Below, one piece after another: positions 7,899 through 16,873 of a DNA stretch of 64,000 nt; position 1 is the stretch's first letter, and each line of letters starts with the position of its first letter. Source of the stretch: Roseomonas sp. GTDB lineage: Bacteria; Pseudomonadota; Alphaproteobacteria; Acetobacterales; Acetobacteraceae. The stretch covers positions 1-64,000 of the forward strand of contig JADCFQ010000030.1 of assembly GCA_020249435.1 (NCBI GenBank), written 5' to 3'. The notes under the pieces were generated by a model. It worked only from the letters and a program-made list of their open reading frames with translations. It had not been told where the DNA came from and ran no database searches. A program made the position numbers and the translations under genes.

Positions 7899-8654
7899 AT
7901 GCGCATCCTGCTCCTGAACGGCAATACCGACCCCGCCATCACTGCCCTGATCGCTGCCCGCGCCGAGGAAGCCCTGCCCCGGCTTGGCCTGCCCGCCTGC
8001 GATCTGGTGCCGGCCACCGCCCCTTTTGGCGCGCGCTATATCGCGACGCGCGCCGCGGTCGCCATTGCCGGGCACGCTGTGCTCTCCGGCCTTGCCGAGC
8101 ATATCGGCGCGGATAATCCGCAAGGTTTTGATGCCGCCATCATCGCCTGTTTCGGCGAACCCGCCATTGAAGCCACGCGCGAATTGCTCCCCATTCCGGT
8201 GATTGGCATGGCGGAAGCCTCCATCACGCTTGCTTTGGAACAGGCGCCGCGCATCGCGCTGCTGACGGGGGGCGCCGCCTGGGTGCCGATGCTGGAAGAA
8301 TTCGCGCTGATCCGCGGCCATGGGCCGGATCGCGTTCAGGTGCGCTCCGTACCGCCCACCGGCGACATGATCGCGCGCGAGCCCGAAAAATCTCTGGGCC
8401 TGATCGCCGAAGAAGCGCGGCAGGCCGTGGCGGCGGGTGCGGGCGTGGTGGTGCTGGGCGGAGCCGGGCTGGTGGGCCTGGCGCCGGAGCTCGCGGCCAT
8501 GCTGCCGGTCCCGGTGCTGGATAGCCTGGATTGCGCGCTGGTCATGGCCTGCCGGGGCGGCCGGGTGCCGGCCCGCGTGGCGCAGGCGCCGCAAATCGGG
8601 CTGGGACCGGACCTTGCCCGCCTGCTGGCCGGAGAAAACGCAAAATCTAAGTAA
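7899..8654 (+). CDS. Asp/Glu/hydantoin racemase-family protein
   Basis: The 251-aa product has the family's N-terminal LLLNGNTDPAITALI (the NPNT-like motif of hydantoin racemases) and two cysteines in expected contexts: IIACFGEP near residue 85 and a CA in LDSLDCALV near 211. Family members racemise hydantoins, aspartate or glutamate, or are maleate isomerases; two cysteines act as acid and base. Being divergent from a peptide-type importer suggests use of an imported amino-acid derivative. That is inference. A hairpin with a T-run overlaps its 3' end. Confidence 0.85.
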   Translation: MRILLLNGNTDPAITALIAARAEEALPRLGLPACDLVPATAPFGARYIATRAAVAIAGHAVLSGLAEHIGADNPQGFDAAIIACFGEPAIEATRELLPIPVIGMAEASITLALEQAPRIALLTGGAAWVPMLEEFALIRGHGPDRVQVRSVPPTGDMIAREPEKSLGLIAEEARQAVAAGAGVVVLGGAGLVGLAPELAAMLPVPVLDSLDCALVMACRGGRVPARVAQAPQIGLGPDLARLLAGENAKSK

Positions 8655-8672
8655 GTACTACTTACCTTTTTT
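8651..8672 (+). terminator. Intrinsic terminator after the racemase-like gene
   Basis: GTAAG and CTTAC form a short stem followed at once by seven T bases. It starts at the stop codon. The stem is only five pairs, so strength is uncertain, but the T-run is unusual in this GC-rich DNA. Confidence 0.6.
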
Positions 8673-8725
8673 TGCGCCCCAGGCTAATCTCACGCAAGAA
8701 ATCAAAACCCCGAGGATACGCAGCA

Positions 8726-9799
8726 ATGGCTTCCTTCCCGATCACCCGCACCACCACCCCCAAGGTGAAGCCCGCCGATGATGAATTGGCCTTCGGCAAG
8801 GTGCTGACCGATCACATGTTCCTGATGGATTATCAGGAGGATAAGGGTTGGCATTCGCCGCGCATCGTACCTTATGGTCCGCTCAGCCTCGATCCTGCGA
8901 CCTCGGTCCTGCATTACGGTCAGGCGATTTTCGATGGCCTGAAGGCGTTTCGTGGTGATGATGATCAGATCCGCCTGTTCCGCCCCGATCGCCATGCGGA
9001 GCGCTTCAACCGTTCCGGCCAGATCATGTGCATGCCGGAATTGCCGGTGGATATCATTCGCGAAAGCTTTGATGCGCTGGTCGGGCTGGAACATGAATGG
9101 GTGCCGCGCAAGCCCGGCACGGCGCTTTATCTGCGCCCCACCATTATCGCGACCGATGTGATGCTGGGCGTGCATCCGGCGCATAATTACCTGTATTTCC
9201 TGATCCTCTCGCCCGTTGGCACTTATTACAAGGAAGGCGTGAAGCCGGTGAAAATCCTGGCGTCTGACACGCATGTCCGCGCCGTGAAGGGTGGCACCGG
9301 GGAAGCCAAGACCGCCGGCAATTACGCCGCGAGCCTGGCTGGCCAGCGCGATGCCGCGAAGGCTGGCTATTCGCAGGTGCTTTATCTGGACGGCGTCAAT
9401 CGGAAATACCTCGATGAGGTCGGCACGATGAACATCATGCTCCGCATCGGCGATGAGGTGATCACACCGCCGCTGACCGGTACCATCCTGGATGGCGTAA
9501 CCCGCGCGAGCACCATGCAATTGATGCGCGATTGGGGGCTGAAGGTCACCGAACGCCAGATCGCCATTGAGGAAGTCATGGCCGCCGGTCGTGACGGCAC
9601 GCTCAAGGAAATGTGGGGCACGGGGACGGCGGCGGTGGTCTCCCCGGTCGGGACGCTCGGCTATAAGGGCGAGGATGTGCTGATCAATGGTGGTGAGATC
9701 GGCGATGTCACGCGCCGGCTTTATGATGCCATCACCGGCTTGCAATATGGCCGCAGCAATGACCCGCATGGCTGGACGAGCATTGTGCGCAAGGGGTGA
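8726..9799 (+). CDS. ilvE: Branched-chain amino acid aminotransferase
   Basis: The 357-aa protein is a fold-IV PLP enzyme of the longer BCAT subgroup. The PLP lysine is K195 in GEAKTAGNYAAS, and the substrate and cofactor loops (YLDGVNRKYLDEVGTMNI, then EMWGTGTAAVVSPVG) are intact. It interconverts Val, Leu and Ile with their 2-oxo acids using glutamate/2-oxoglutarate. The ATG at 8726 gives the normal family start; an upstream in-frame start at 8672 would run into the terminator. The leucine catabolic genes near 59-64 kb act on the next steps. Confidence 0.95.
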   Translation: MASFPITRTTTPKVKPADDELAFGKVLTDHMFLMDYQEDKGWHSPRIVPYGPLSLDPATSVLHYGQAIFDGLKAFRGDDDQIRLFRPDRHAERFNRSGQIMCMPELPVDIIRESFDALVGLEHEWVPRKPGTALYLRPTIIATDVMLGVHPAHNYLYFLILSPVGTYYKEGVKPVKILASDTHVRAVKGGTGEAKTAGNYAASLAGQRDAAKAGYSQVLYLDGVNRKYLDEVGTMNIMLRIGDEVITPPLTGTILDGVTRASTMQLMRDWGLKVTERQIAIEEVMAAGRDGTLKEMWGTGTAAVVSPVGTLGYKGEDVLINGGEIGDVTRRLYDAITGLQYGRSNDPHGWTSIVRKG

Positions 9800-9808
9800 G
9801 CTAGCCCT

Positions 9809-9985
9809 TCAGTCCGGCTTCTTCGCGCCGTCGGTGATGGCGCGCAGCTTGGCTTTTTCTAAAGCCAGCCGCGCGCGTTCCGCCTTGGTCTGCCCGTATG
9901 TGGCGCGGTTTTCGGCGGCCTTGGCGGCCGCTTCGGCCCGCGCTTTGGCTTTGCGCGCGTGCTTCAGGTTGACGATTTCAGCCAT
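9809..9985 (-). CDS. DUF4169 family small protein
   Basis: The 58-aa basic, alanine-rich peptide begins MAEIVNLKHARKAKARAEAA and continues with a YGQTKAERARLALE segment. This is the pattern of DUF4169, a small family found mainly in alphaproteobacteria and of unknown function. It is probably one long helix. I chose the ATG at 9985; a GTG at 10009 would add eight residues. It ends nine bases from the convergent aminotransferase gene. Confidence 0.8.
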   Translation of the reverse strand: MAEIVNLKHARKAKARAEAAAKAAENRATYGQTKAERARLALEKAKLRAITDGAKKPD

Positions 9986-10026
9986 GCCATCAGGATAAGC
10001 CCATCTCACCCAGAAGGAAAACGCCC

Positions 10027-10692
10027 ATGCCCATGATCTCTCTCACCGCTGCTGATGGTTTTCGCCTGCAAGCCTATCGCACCGGCCCGCAGGATGCCGC
10101 GCGCGCCCTGGTGGTGACGCAGGAAATCTTTGGTGTGAACCGCCATATCCGCAAGCTCTGCGATGATTTTGCCGCCGCTGGTTACGCGGTCATCGCGCCG
10201 CAGCTTTTTGATCGTGCCGAACGCAATGTGGAGCTTGGCTATGACGCCGCCGATCTGGCGCGCGGGCGCGAATTGCGTGGCAAGATTGATGCCGGCAAGA
10301 CCGTTTTGGATGTGCTCGCCGCCGCCGCTGCCCTGCCGCTCCAGGCCAAGCGCGGCATTGTCGGCTATTGCTGGGGCGGCACGGTCGCCTGGCATGGTGC
10401 CACACGCAGCAGCGCCTTTTCGGCCTCGGTCGGCTGGTATGGCGGCGGGATTGCAGCGGCGAAGGATGAGGTGCCGAATTGCCCAACCCAGCTCCATTTC
10501 GGCGAAACCGATGCTTCAATCCCCATGAGCGATGTGGAGGCCATTCGCGCCGCGCGCAAGGAAGTGGAAATCTTCGTCTATATGGGCGCTGGCCACGGCT
10601 TCGGCTGTGATGAGCGCGGGTCTTATGTGGCCAAGGATGCCGCACTCGCCCAGGAACGCACGCTGGCGTTTTTCGCCAAGCATCTCGGCTGA
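10027..10692 (+). CDS. Dienelactone hydrolase family protein
   Basis: The 221-aa alpha/beta hydrolase has the dienelactone hydrolase triad: nucleophile C115 in GYCWGG, D162 in GETDASIP and H190 in GAGHGF. Classical members open dienelactone to maleylacetate in chloroaromatic degradation, but many homologues act on other esters, and no aromatic pathway genes are adjacent. AAGGA lies eight bases before the ATG. A strong hairpin separates it from the convergent phasin gene. Confidence 0.93.
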   Translation: MPMISLTAADGFRLQAYRTGPQDAARALVVTQEIFGVNRHIRKLCDDFAAAGYAVIAPQLFDRAERNVELGYDAADLARGRELRGKIDAGKTVLDVLAAAAALPLQAKRGIVGYCWGGTVAWHGATRSSAFSASVGWYGGGIAAAKDEVPNCPTQLHFGETDASIPMSDVEAIRAARKEVEIFVYMGAGHGFGCDERGSYVAKDAALAQERTLAFFAKHLG

Positions 10693-10698
10693 AAATTG

Positions 10699-10723
10699 GG
10701 GCGCGGGGGCTGGCCCCGCGCCC
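10699..10723. terminator. Strong bidirectional terminator between convergent genes
   Basis: Ten perfect G/C-rich pairs (10699-10708 with 10714-10723) enclose a five-base loop. On the minus strand the stem is followed by CAATTTT, so it best fits the phasin transcript. It also lies seven bases after the hydrolase stop. Confidence 0.75.
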
Positions 10724-10729
10724 AGCAGA

Positions 10730-11164
10730 TCACGCCTTCTTGTCGGTGGAGAGGTTCTTCACCTCCTCCATCGCTTCGGTGAAGCGCTTATTCAGCACTG
10801 AAAGCGCCTCGCCGCTGGATTTCTGAATGAGATCGGCCAATTCCTGCATCTGCCCAACGGCGCGTTCATAGGCAGCCTTGGCCATTTCGGCGCGCTTCGC
10901 GGCCTGTTCCTGCATATCGCCCGGGCTTGCCATGCTGCGCATCGCGTCCTGCATTTCCGCGACCGATTGCTGCACGATTTCCATATGCCGTTCGGCAACC
11001 GCGCGCGCCCCTTCCAACGCGACCTTATTGGCTGCCGTAATGGCCTCCAGATTCTTCTGCTGCGCCTTGGCGAGTTCTGTCATATCCGGCATGGCGGGCA
11101 GGCGGAACTCCGCAAACATTTTCGTGATATCCATATTGGGCTTAAAGCTGAAGGGATCGGTCAT
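10730..11164 (-). CDS. Phasin family protein
   Basis: The 144-aa protein is almost wholly helical, with a central TELAKAQQKNLEAITAANKV segment and repeated amphipathic helices, as in Phasin_2 proteins. Phasins coat polyhydroxyalkanoate granules and can control granule number. The ATG at 11164 follows GGAG by eight bases and gives the usual length. A TetR-family gene lies upstream in the same direction, 49 bases away. The strain may therefore store PHA, but no synthase gene is in the window. Confidence 0.85.
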   Translation of the reverse strand: MTDPFSFKPNMDITKMFAEFRLPAMPDMTELAKAQQKNLEAITAANKVALEGARAVAERHMEIVQQSVAEMQDAMRSMASPGDMQEQAAKRAEMAKAAYERAVGQMQELADLIQKSSGEALSVLNKRFTEAMEEVKNLSTDKKA

Positions 11165-11213
11165 GAGGGGTCTCCGGGGGTGAAACCCCAGTATAGACCG
11201 CCTGCGCGGAAGG

Positions 11214-11831
11214 TCACGAAGTTTCGGCGGCTTCCCCGGCCGGTGGCGGCGTGGCCTCCCCACGGAGCAGACCAAGCGGGCGGGCGATCCGTTCTGCCCG
11301 ATCCAGCGCTGAATCGAGCGCGGCCATGGTGGCCCCCATATCCGGGCTGTCATCGCGCGCCCAGGCGCGGATGGTCGCAAGCCAAACACCGGTCAGGCCC
11401 AAAGCCAGCACCCTTGCCTCGCCGCTTTTCGCCTCAACCTCCGCCGCTTCCAGCATCCAGCGCATGGCAACGCCGATATGGGGCGCGAGCGCCAATGCCA
11501 GTGCGGGCTCGCGGCGCATATCCTCAAGCAGGCGCAAAATACCTTCGCGATGCGGCTGCATGGCATCCAGCCGGCGCATCAGCACATCAAAAATCCGGTC
11601 CCGCGCAGACCCGCCCTGGCCTGGAATGGTACCGGCCAAAACGGCCTGATCCATCACCCGGCCATGTAACAGCAATAGTTCCAGCCGGGTGGGGAAGCGT
11701 TCGCGCAGGCTGGCGGCTTCCACGCCCGCCTCAGCAGCGAGCCGGCGCATCGTCAGCCCAGGCCAACCATGCGCGGCTATCACGCGCCAGAGTGCGGCGA
11801 TAAGACTTTCATCGTGAGAAGGCTGGGACAT
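11214..11831 (-). CDS. TetR-family transcriptional regulator
   Basis: The 205-aa product has an N-terminal TetR-type helix-turn-helix (about residues 8-55: LIAALWRVIAAHGW, LTMRRLAAEAGVEAASL). A helical C-terminal domain of the COQ9/TetR-like type follows. The ATG at 11831 places the helix-turn-helix at the normal distance from the start; an in-frame start at 11879 would add 16 residues. No clear ribosome site supports either. Its target is unknown; the phasin gene 49 bases downstream is the obvious candidate by position. Confidence 0.8.
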   Translation of the reverse strand: MSQPSHDESLIAALWRVIAAHGWPGLTMRRLAAEAGVEAASLRERFPTRLELLLLHGRVMDQAVLAGTIPGQGGSARDRIFDVLMRRLDAMQPHREGILRLLEDMRREPALALALAPHIGVAMRWMLEAAEVEAKSGEARVLALGLTGVWLATIRAWARDDSPDMGATMAALDSALDRAERIARPLGLLRGEATPPPAGEAAETS

Positions 11832-11965
11832 GGCGGAAAGATAAGCCAAAACCGTGACCCCGCGCCAGAGGAAGATCAAGGATGCCTGCTTCCAACCTGA
11901 TTCTTTAGCCCGCTGCTTTACTCAACGGCTACCCGTCGCGGTCATCAGCAAACCACCGAACCGGA

Positions 11966-12895
11966 CTAAAGCGCCCCGAAAGCACGGAAAGCCGCAATAA
12001 AGCTGGCCTCCGATTTGGCAGGCGAATAGGCGGCAGCGGTTTCGCGGCCGGCAGCGATCATGGCAGTCATTGCCGGGTCGCGGCGATTGAGCCCCTCCAA
12101 AACCTCGGCCAGGGCATCAATAACGCCTTCGATCTCATCATGGCCGAACCAGCGGCCATTGGCGGCATTGGCGTAGTCGAGCCCGCCCCAGCCGTGATAA
12201 CCGACAACAGCGCAACCTGAAGCCATGGCTTCAATTGGGGTCAGACCAAAGGATTCCCTATGTGATAGGCTCAGAAAAACAGCGCTACTGGCCATGGTCC
12301 CGGCCACCGCATATTCGGGCAGGTTTTCGATACATGATACAGGGACGGAAGCGAATTGCGGATGCAAATGCCTGAAGCCGGCGATGATTGCTTCAAAATC
12401 GGATGGGAGTTTGCGCGGAATGGTGCAGATGCTTAGCTGTTTTGTGCCGGGGCGGAAGGTCGCGCCATCGACCGACACCTGGACCAGCTGGGTGGAAGCC
12501 GCACCGCTTACGCGCCGGACAAGCCTTGCGCTGCCTGCTCCCACGGTGATGACACCATCCCACGCAAAAGGCGCTGGATCGGCGAAGCGTGTCCTGAGGT
12601 AATGAAACGGATTCTGACAAAACAGAATACGGCGGGGTGAAGCGCCCTGCAGCAATTGGCGGGCTCCTGAAGCAGGCACATCCTCGGGCAGAACGATCAG
12701 ATCGTTTTCGCTGAGAGCGGGAAGATCCTGACAATGTGGCGCATCAGAAGCGAACCAGCCTGGACGCCCATCGCGCTGCCAGACGACCGCATCCGCCCCA
12801 TGGCGCGCCAATACCCCAGCAGCCCAATAGATCATTTTCCGACCGCCTGAGACCACATTTTTGCGAAAGGGCACCGCGAAGACAATACGAGGCAT
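11966..12895 (-). CDS. GT4-type glycosyltransferase
   Basis: The 309-aa protein has the GT-B donor-site motif SHRESFGLTPIEAMASGCAVVGYHGWGG (about residues 215-242), whose E-x7-E pattern binds the nucleotide sugar. The N-terminal acceptor domain is short. The ATG at 12895 is preferred because AAGGTG sits eight bases upstream, while the GTG at 12907 has none. It stands alone between a TetR gene and proC, so acceptor and sugar are unknown. Confidence 0.82.
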   Translation of the reverse strand: MPRIVFAVPFRKNVVSGGRKMIYWAAGVLARHGADAVVWQRDGRPGWFASDAPHCQDLPALSENDLIVLPEDVPASGARQLLQGASPRRILFCQNPFHYLRTRFADPAPFAWDGVITVGAGSARLVRRVSGAASTQLVQVSVDGATFRPGTKQLSICTIPRKLPSDFEAIIAGFRHLHPQFASVPVSCIENLPEYAVAGTMASSAVFLSLSHRESFGLTPIEAMASGCAVVGYHGWGGLDYANAANGRWFGHDEIEGVIDALAEVLEGLNRRDPAMTAMIAAGRETAAAYSPAKSEASFIAAFRAFGAL

Positions 12896-13031
12896 GTTGA
12901 AAAACACCTTTGTCGGAGAAAATGACGAGACGTTTTACAATCTGATGCGCTGCAGAGACATCCACCAGAAGCCGTTCCGGCGCGACTGATGTCCCTTCCC
13001 GTTGAAGGATGTGGCCGCCCCGCGGTCCCCT

Positions 13032-13844
13032 CTAACCTGCCAATTCCCGCGCCCTGTCCGTCGCAGCCTGAATCGCACTCGACATCGCCTTGGGCCAGGC
13101 ATCCTGTTCCATCAGGACCGCGAGTGCACGTTCTGTGGTGCCCTTGGGGCTGGTAACCGCGCGGCGCAGATCGGCGGCGTCCTGTTCACTGGCACCAAGC
13201 AGAGCGCCAGACCCCGCCACCGTTGCGCGCGCCATGCGCCGCGCCAGATCGCGTGGCAGGCCCTGTTCCACCGCGGCAGCTTCCAATACCTCGGCCAGCA
13301 GAAACACATAGGCCGGTCCGCCGCCCGAGACCGCAGTGACGGGATTGATCTGATCTTCCTGATCCACCCAGGCCACTTCGCCAATGGCAGCGAGCAGCGC
13401 ATCGGCCAGCGACTTTTGTGGTCCAGTCACCCCCGGCCCGGCAAAGGCCGCCGTGAAACCTTGGCGGATGGCCGCCGGCGTATTCGGCATGGCGCGCACC
13501 ACTGCGGTATTGGCACCAAGCGCCGCCTGCATGGAAGCAATGGAACGCCCGGCCATGATGGAAAGAAACAAGGCACCCTGACCGGCAAAACGCGCATAGG
13601 CCGGTAGGCTTGCCGGCGCTTCCTGCGGTTTGATTGCGGCCACCACCGCGGCGGGGCGGAAATCGGCCGGGATCGCCCCGGCATCCGCCACCACGCGCAC
13701 CCGCCCGGCAAAGGCGGCAACCGCGGGCGCATGGGGTTCCACCACCACGGCGTCAGACAAACCTTGCTCCAGCCAGCCGGACAGCATCGCGCCGCCCATC
13801 TTGCCGCAGCCAATCAGAAGGATCGGGGGGAGTTTTTCGCTCAT
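13032..13844 (-). CDS. proC: Pyrroline-5-carboxylate reductase
   Basis: The 270-aa enzyme has the NAD(P)-binding start ILLIGCGKMGGAML, the MPNTPAAI motif and the C-terminal family signature (LRRAVTSPKGTTERAL). It makes proline from pyrroline-5-carboxylate. It is transcribed leftward after a YbjN-domain gene (55-base gap), an arrangement seen in related alphaproteobacteria. Confidence 0.96.
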   Translation of the reverse strand: MSEKLPPILLIGCGKMGGAMLSGWLEQGLSDAVVVEPHAPAVAAFAGRVRVVADAGAIPADFRPAAVVAAIKPQEAPASLPAYARFAGQGALFLSIMAGRSIASMQAALGANTAVVRAMPNTPAAIRQGFTAAFAGPGVTGPQKSLADALLAAIGEVAWVDQEDQINPVTAVSGGGPAYVFLLAEVLEAAAVEQGLPRDLARRMARATVAGSGALLGASEQDAADLRRAVTSPKGTTERALAVLMEQDAWPKAMSSAIQAATDRARELAG

Positions 13845-13899
13845 GCCCCCAGATTGCCCATGAAATCAGGCGCGGGCAATCACCCGCGCGCTTGGAAGT

Positions 13900-14403
13900 T
13901 TACGCCTCGCCCACGCAATCCAGCATGGCGGCGGCCAGCGCATCGGCTGGGCTTTTCCCGCCCCAAAGCACGAATTGGAAGGCGGGGAAGAAGCGCTCAC
14001 ATTCGGTGAGTGCGATATCCACCATATCTTCCAGGCTTTCGGCCGAGGCCCCCTGTGCGCCGCGCAGCAGCACGGAATGGCGGAACACTGGCACGCCTTC
14101 CTCCGATTCAATTCCGAAATGCCCGATCCAGAGCCGATCATTGGCAAGTGCGAGCAATTCATACAGCTTTTCCCGCCGCGCCGCCGGCACTTTCAAATCA
14201 AAGGCGCAGGTGAAGGCCATGGCGCTCATCTCGGAAGACCAGGAGAAATGCAGCCCGTAATCGCACCATTTCCCCGGTGCCTCGGCGGCCATTTCCTCAT
14301 CGGACCGGCGTTCAAACACCCATTCATTACCGGCGATGATCTGTTCCAGCACGTCCAAGGGATTGATAACGCGATCAATTTCAGTGTGTAGTGAGGCGGA
14401 CAT
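13900..14403 (-). CDS. YbjN domain-containing protein
   Basis: The 167-aa cytoplasmic protein fits the YbjN family: an alpha/beta fold with CDYGLHFSWSSEM near the N-terminus and RLWIGHFGIESEEGVPVFRHSVL in the middle. Members resemble type III secretion chaperones in fold, and their role is only loosely described as sensory or regulatory. It is the gene before proC in a leftward group of three that starts with the UbiK-like gene. Confidence 0.8.
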   Translation of the reverse strand: MSASLHTEIDRVINPLDVLEQIIAGNEWVFERRSDEEMAAEAPGKWCDYGLHFSWSSEMSAMAFTCAFDLKVPAARREKLYELLALANDRLWIGHFGIESEEGVPVFRHSVLLRGAQGASAESLEDMVDIALTECERFFPAFQFVLWGGKSPADALAAAMLDCVGEA

Positions 14404-14535
14404 CGGAAACTCCCCCTTTCCGATCAGCCAGCCTGCACCCCAACATCTGGTGTGCGAATCGGGCCGGCGACCACAAGGGGGAGATTACGCAGGTGCGGAA
14501 TCCCACCGCAAGGGTGAATAGGTTACAAACCTGTC

Positions 14536-14826
14536 TCAGCTTTTGGATGAGGATTTTCCGCCCGATTTCGGGGTGGAACGGGCCTCCAGCGCTTCCACGC
14601 GGGCGGCAAGGTCTTCCGCCTGTTCCCGGGCGCGGCGGGCGACATCCATGGCAGCGTCCAATTCCTCCCGCCGGACCAGATCAAACCGCCGGACCACAGC
14701 TTCGACCTGCGCTTTGGCGATGGCTTCAATTTCCGCGCGGATGCCGGTGAGCACCGAAAAGGCACCGCCCGCCATGCCGGCCAAATCATCCATCACGCGC
14801 CCGCGCCCGCTACCCTGATCCTTCAT
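14536..14826 (-). CDS. UbiK-like accessory factor (BMFP domain)
   Basis: The 96-aa protein has the BMFP/UbiK layout: an N-terminal MDDLAGMAGGAFSVLTGIR amphipathic part, the RRFDLVRREELDAAMDVA core and a C-terminal coiled coil. It ends in a low-complexity Ser/Lys tail. UbiK promotes aerobic ubiquinone synthesis by helping assemble the Ubi complex. ATG at 14826 (AAGG just upstream) is preferred to the adjoining GTG at 14829. Divergent from hldD. Confidence 0.82.
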   Translation of the reverse strand: MKDQGSGRGRVMDDLAGMAGGAFSVLTGIRAEIEAIAKAQVEAVVRRFDLVRREELDAAMDVARRAREQAEDLAARVEALEARSTPKSGGKSSSKS

Positions 14827-14920
14827 CACCTTGTCCTTTCGGCCTTGCTTGCCGGTCTATCCACCCACGGCCTATACGCTTGGCACCGTTCGCTCAAGGC
14901 TGAGGTTGCAAAGACCGCCC

Positions 14921-15904
14921 ATGCATATTGTCACCGGCGGGGCCGGTTTCATCGGCTCCAACCTGGTTGCCGCGCTTTGCGCCCGCGGGGCGGAGGTGAT
15001 GGTGGTGGATCGCCTGCGCCAAGGGGTGAAATGGCGCAACCTAGCCAAGCATCCGATTGCCGGCGTGATCCCGCCCGAGGAGCTGTGGGATTTCCTTGGC
15101 GCCCACGCGCCGGTCGAAGCCGTGTTCCATATGGGCGCAATCAGCGCCACCACGGAAACCGATGGCGATCTGGTGGCGGCGGTGAATATGACCCTGTCGC
15201 AACGCCTATGGGATTGGTGCGCCAAGCGCGGCGTGCCCTTCATTTATGCATCCTCCGCCGCGACCTATGGCGATGGCACGCTTGGCTTTGATGATGATGC
15301 ATCCGAAGTGGCATTGGCGAAGCTGCGGCCCTTAAATCTTTATGGCTGGTCGAAGCTCGCTTTCGATCGGCGCGTGGCGCAGATGCTTGCGCGCGGGCAG
15401 GCGCGGCCACCGCAATGGGCGGGGTTGCGCTTCTTCAATGTCTATGGCCCCAATGAACACCACAAGGGCCGCATGGCGAGTGTGGTCTTGCATAAATTCC
15501 GCCAGATCATGGGCGGTGAGGCAGCGACACTTTTTGCCTCAGACCGTGACGGCATTGCCGACGGCGCACAGCAGCGCGATTTCGTGCATGTGGATGATTG
15601 TGTGGCGGCAATGCTTTGGCTGCATGACAATCCTGGCACTTCCGGCCTGTTCAATATCGGCAGCGGCCGGGCGCGGAGTTTTCTTGACCTGGCGCGCGCC
15701 ATCTACGCCGCCTTGGACCGTGCGCCGGATATTCGCTTTGTGCCAATGCCGGATGATCTGAAGGGCAATTACCAGTATTTCACCGAAGCGCGCATGGAAC
15801 GCCTGCGCGCGGCCGGCTTTCGCAAGAACCCAATCACGCTGGAAGCTGGTGTTGCTTCCTATGTGCGTGATGTGCTGCTGCGGGCCGAGGACCCCTTCGC
15901 CTGA
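14921..15904 (+). CDS. hldD: ADP-glyceromanno-heptose 6-epimerase
   Basis: The 327-aa short-chain dehydrogenase has the GGAGFIGSNL nucleotide site right at the start, the ASSAATYG serine motif and the catalytic pair YGWSK. The family's FFNVYGPNEHHKGRMASV stretch is present. It makes ADP-L-glycero-D-manno-heptose for the lipopolysaccharide core. ATG at 14921 is required to place the Rossmann motif at residue 5; an upstream in-frame start at 14831 is rejected. Its TGA overlaps the lgt ATG. Confidence 0.93.
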   Translation: MHIVTGGAGFIGSNLVAALCARGAEVMVVDRLRQGVKWRNLAKHPIAGVIPPEELWDFLGAHAPVEAVFHMGAISATTETDGDLVAAVNMTLSQRLWDWCAKRGVPFIYASSAATYGDGTLGFDDDASEVALAKLRPLNLYGWSKLAFDRRVAQMLARGQARPPQWAGLRFFNVYGPNEHHKGRMASVVLHKFRQIMGGEAATLFASDRDGIADGAQQRDFVHVDDCVAAMLWLHDNPGTSGLFNIGSGRARSFLDLARAIYAALDRAPDIRFVPMPDDLKGNYQYFTEARMERLRAAGFRKNPITLEAGVASYVRDVLLRAEDPFA

Positions 15905-16701
15905 TGTTCTTCGCGATCCCCTTTCCGATGATTGACCCGGTGCTGGTGCAGATCGGCCCCTTTGCCATTCGCTGGTATGCGCTCGCCTATATCGCTGGGA
16001 TTGTGCTTGGCTGGCGGCTCGCGCGGCGGCTGGTGGTGCTGGGGCCAAAGGTGGCGACGCCCGAACAGGTGGATGATTTCGTCACCTGGGTGACGCTTGG
16101 CATTATTCTGGGTGGGCGTTTTGGCTATGTGATCTTCTATCGCCCCGATATTTTCCTGCGGGCGCCTTGGGAGGTCCTTTATTTGTGGCAGGGCGGGATG
16201 TCCTTCCATGGCGGCGCGCTTGGGGTGATTCTGGCGCTGTTTTTCTTCACGCGGCGTCAGGGGTTGGATTGGGTGGCTTTCTCCGATCGCGTGGTTTGCG
16301 TGGTGCCGATTGGGATTTTCCTGGGGCGTTTGGCGAATTTCATCAATGGCGAGCTCTGGGGCCGCGTGAGTGATGTGCCCTGGGCCATGGTATTCCCAGG
16401 CGCGGGGCCCGATCCGCGCCACCCGTCGCAGCTTTACCAGGCAGGGCTTGAGGGGTTGTGCCTGTTCATCCTGCTGATGGTTTTGGTCTCCCGCCCAGCG
16501 GTGCGCGCGCGTATCGGCGTGCTTTCCGGCGTTTTCCTGGCCGGCTATGGCTTCGCACGTTTTACGGGCGAGTTCTTCCGCCAGCCCGATGCGCATTTGG
16601 GCTTCCTGTTCGCCGGCGCGACCATGGGGCAATTGCTGTCACTGCCGATGATTGCGGTGGGGGGTTGGTTGGTGGCGCGGGGGATGCGGCGCGGGGCGTG
16701 A
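15904..16701 (+). CDS. lgt: Prolipoprotein diacylglyceryl transferase
   Basis: The 265-aa inner-membrane enzyme has seven likely helices, the GRFGYVIFY motif (residues 75-83), the essential GRLANFINGELWGRVSDVPW signature and RHPSQLYQA. It attaches diacylglycerol from phosphatidylglycerol to the lipobox cysteine, the first step of lipoprotein maturation; lnt in this window catalyses the last. The start overlaps the hldD stop as TGATG. The next feature is an opposing tRNA gene four bases later. Confidence 0.96.
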   Translation: MFFAIPFPMIDPVLVQIGPFAIRWYALAYIAGIVLGWRLARRLVVLGPKVATPEQVDDFVTWVTLGIILGGRFGYVIFYRPDIFLRAPWEVLYLWQGGMSFHGGALGVILALFFFTRRQGLDWVAFSDRVVCVVPIGIFLGRLANFINGELWGRVSDVPWAMVFPGAGPDPRHPSQLYQAGLEGLCLFILLMVLVSRPAVRARIGVLSGVFLAGYGFARFTGEFFRQPDAHLGFLFAGATMGQLLSLPMIAVGGWLVARGMRRGA

Positions 16702-16705
16702 CGCG

Positions 16706-16780
<75 letters not shown>

Positions 16781-16873
16781 CAAGGCCCATCAGGCGCGGC
16801 TTCCCTTAGCCCCAGCCTGGGGCGTCCCGCAACCCCTTGATGCCAGGCGCGGCTGCTGCCAATTGCCAGCCCC

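Noticed and set aside
6088-7917. A 609-codon open frame on the plus strand opposite the ABC receptor gene
   Set aside because: It lies antisense to a complete, motif-rich receptor gene with signal peptide. Its translation is low-complexity and rich in Arg/His, as expected from the complement of GC-rich codons.
8702-9769. A 355-codon open frame antisense to the branched-chain aminotransferase
   Set aside because: The aminotransferase has all its active-site motifs; the antisense peptide has no recognisable domain.
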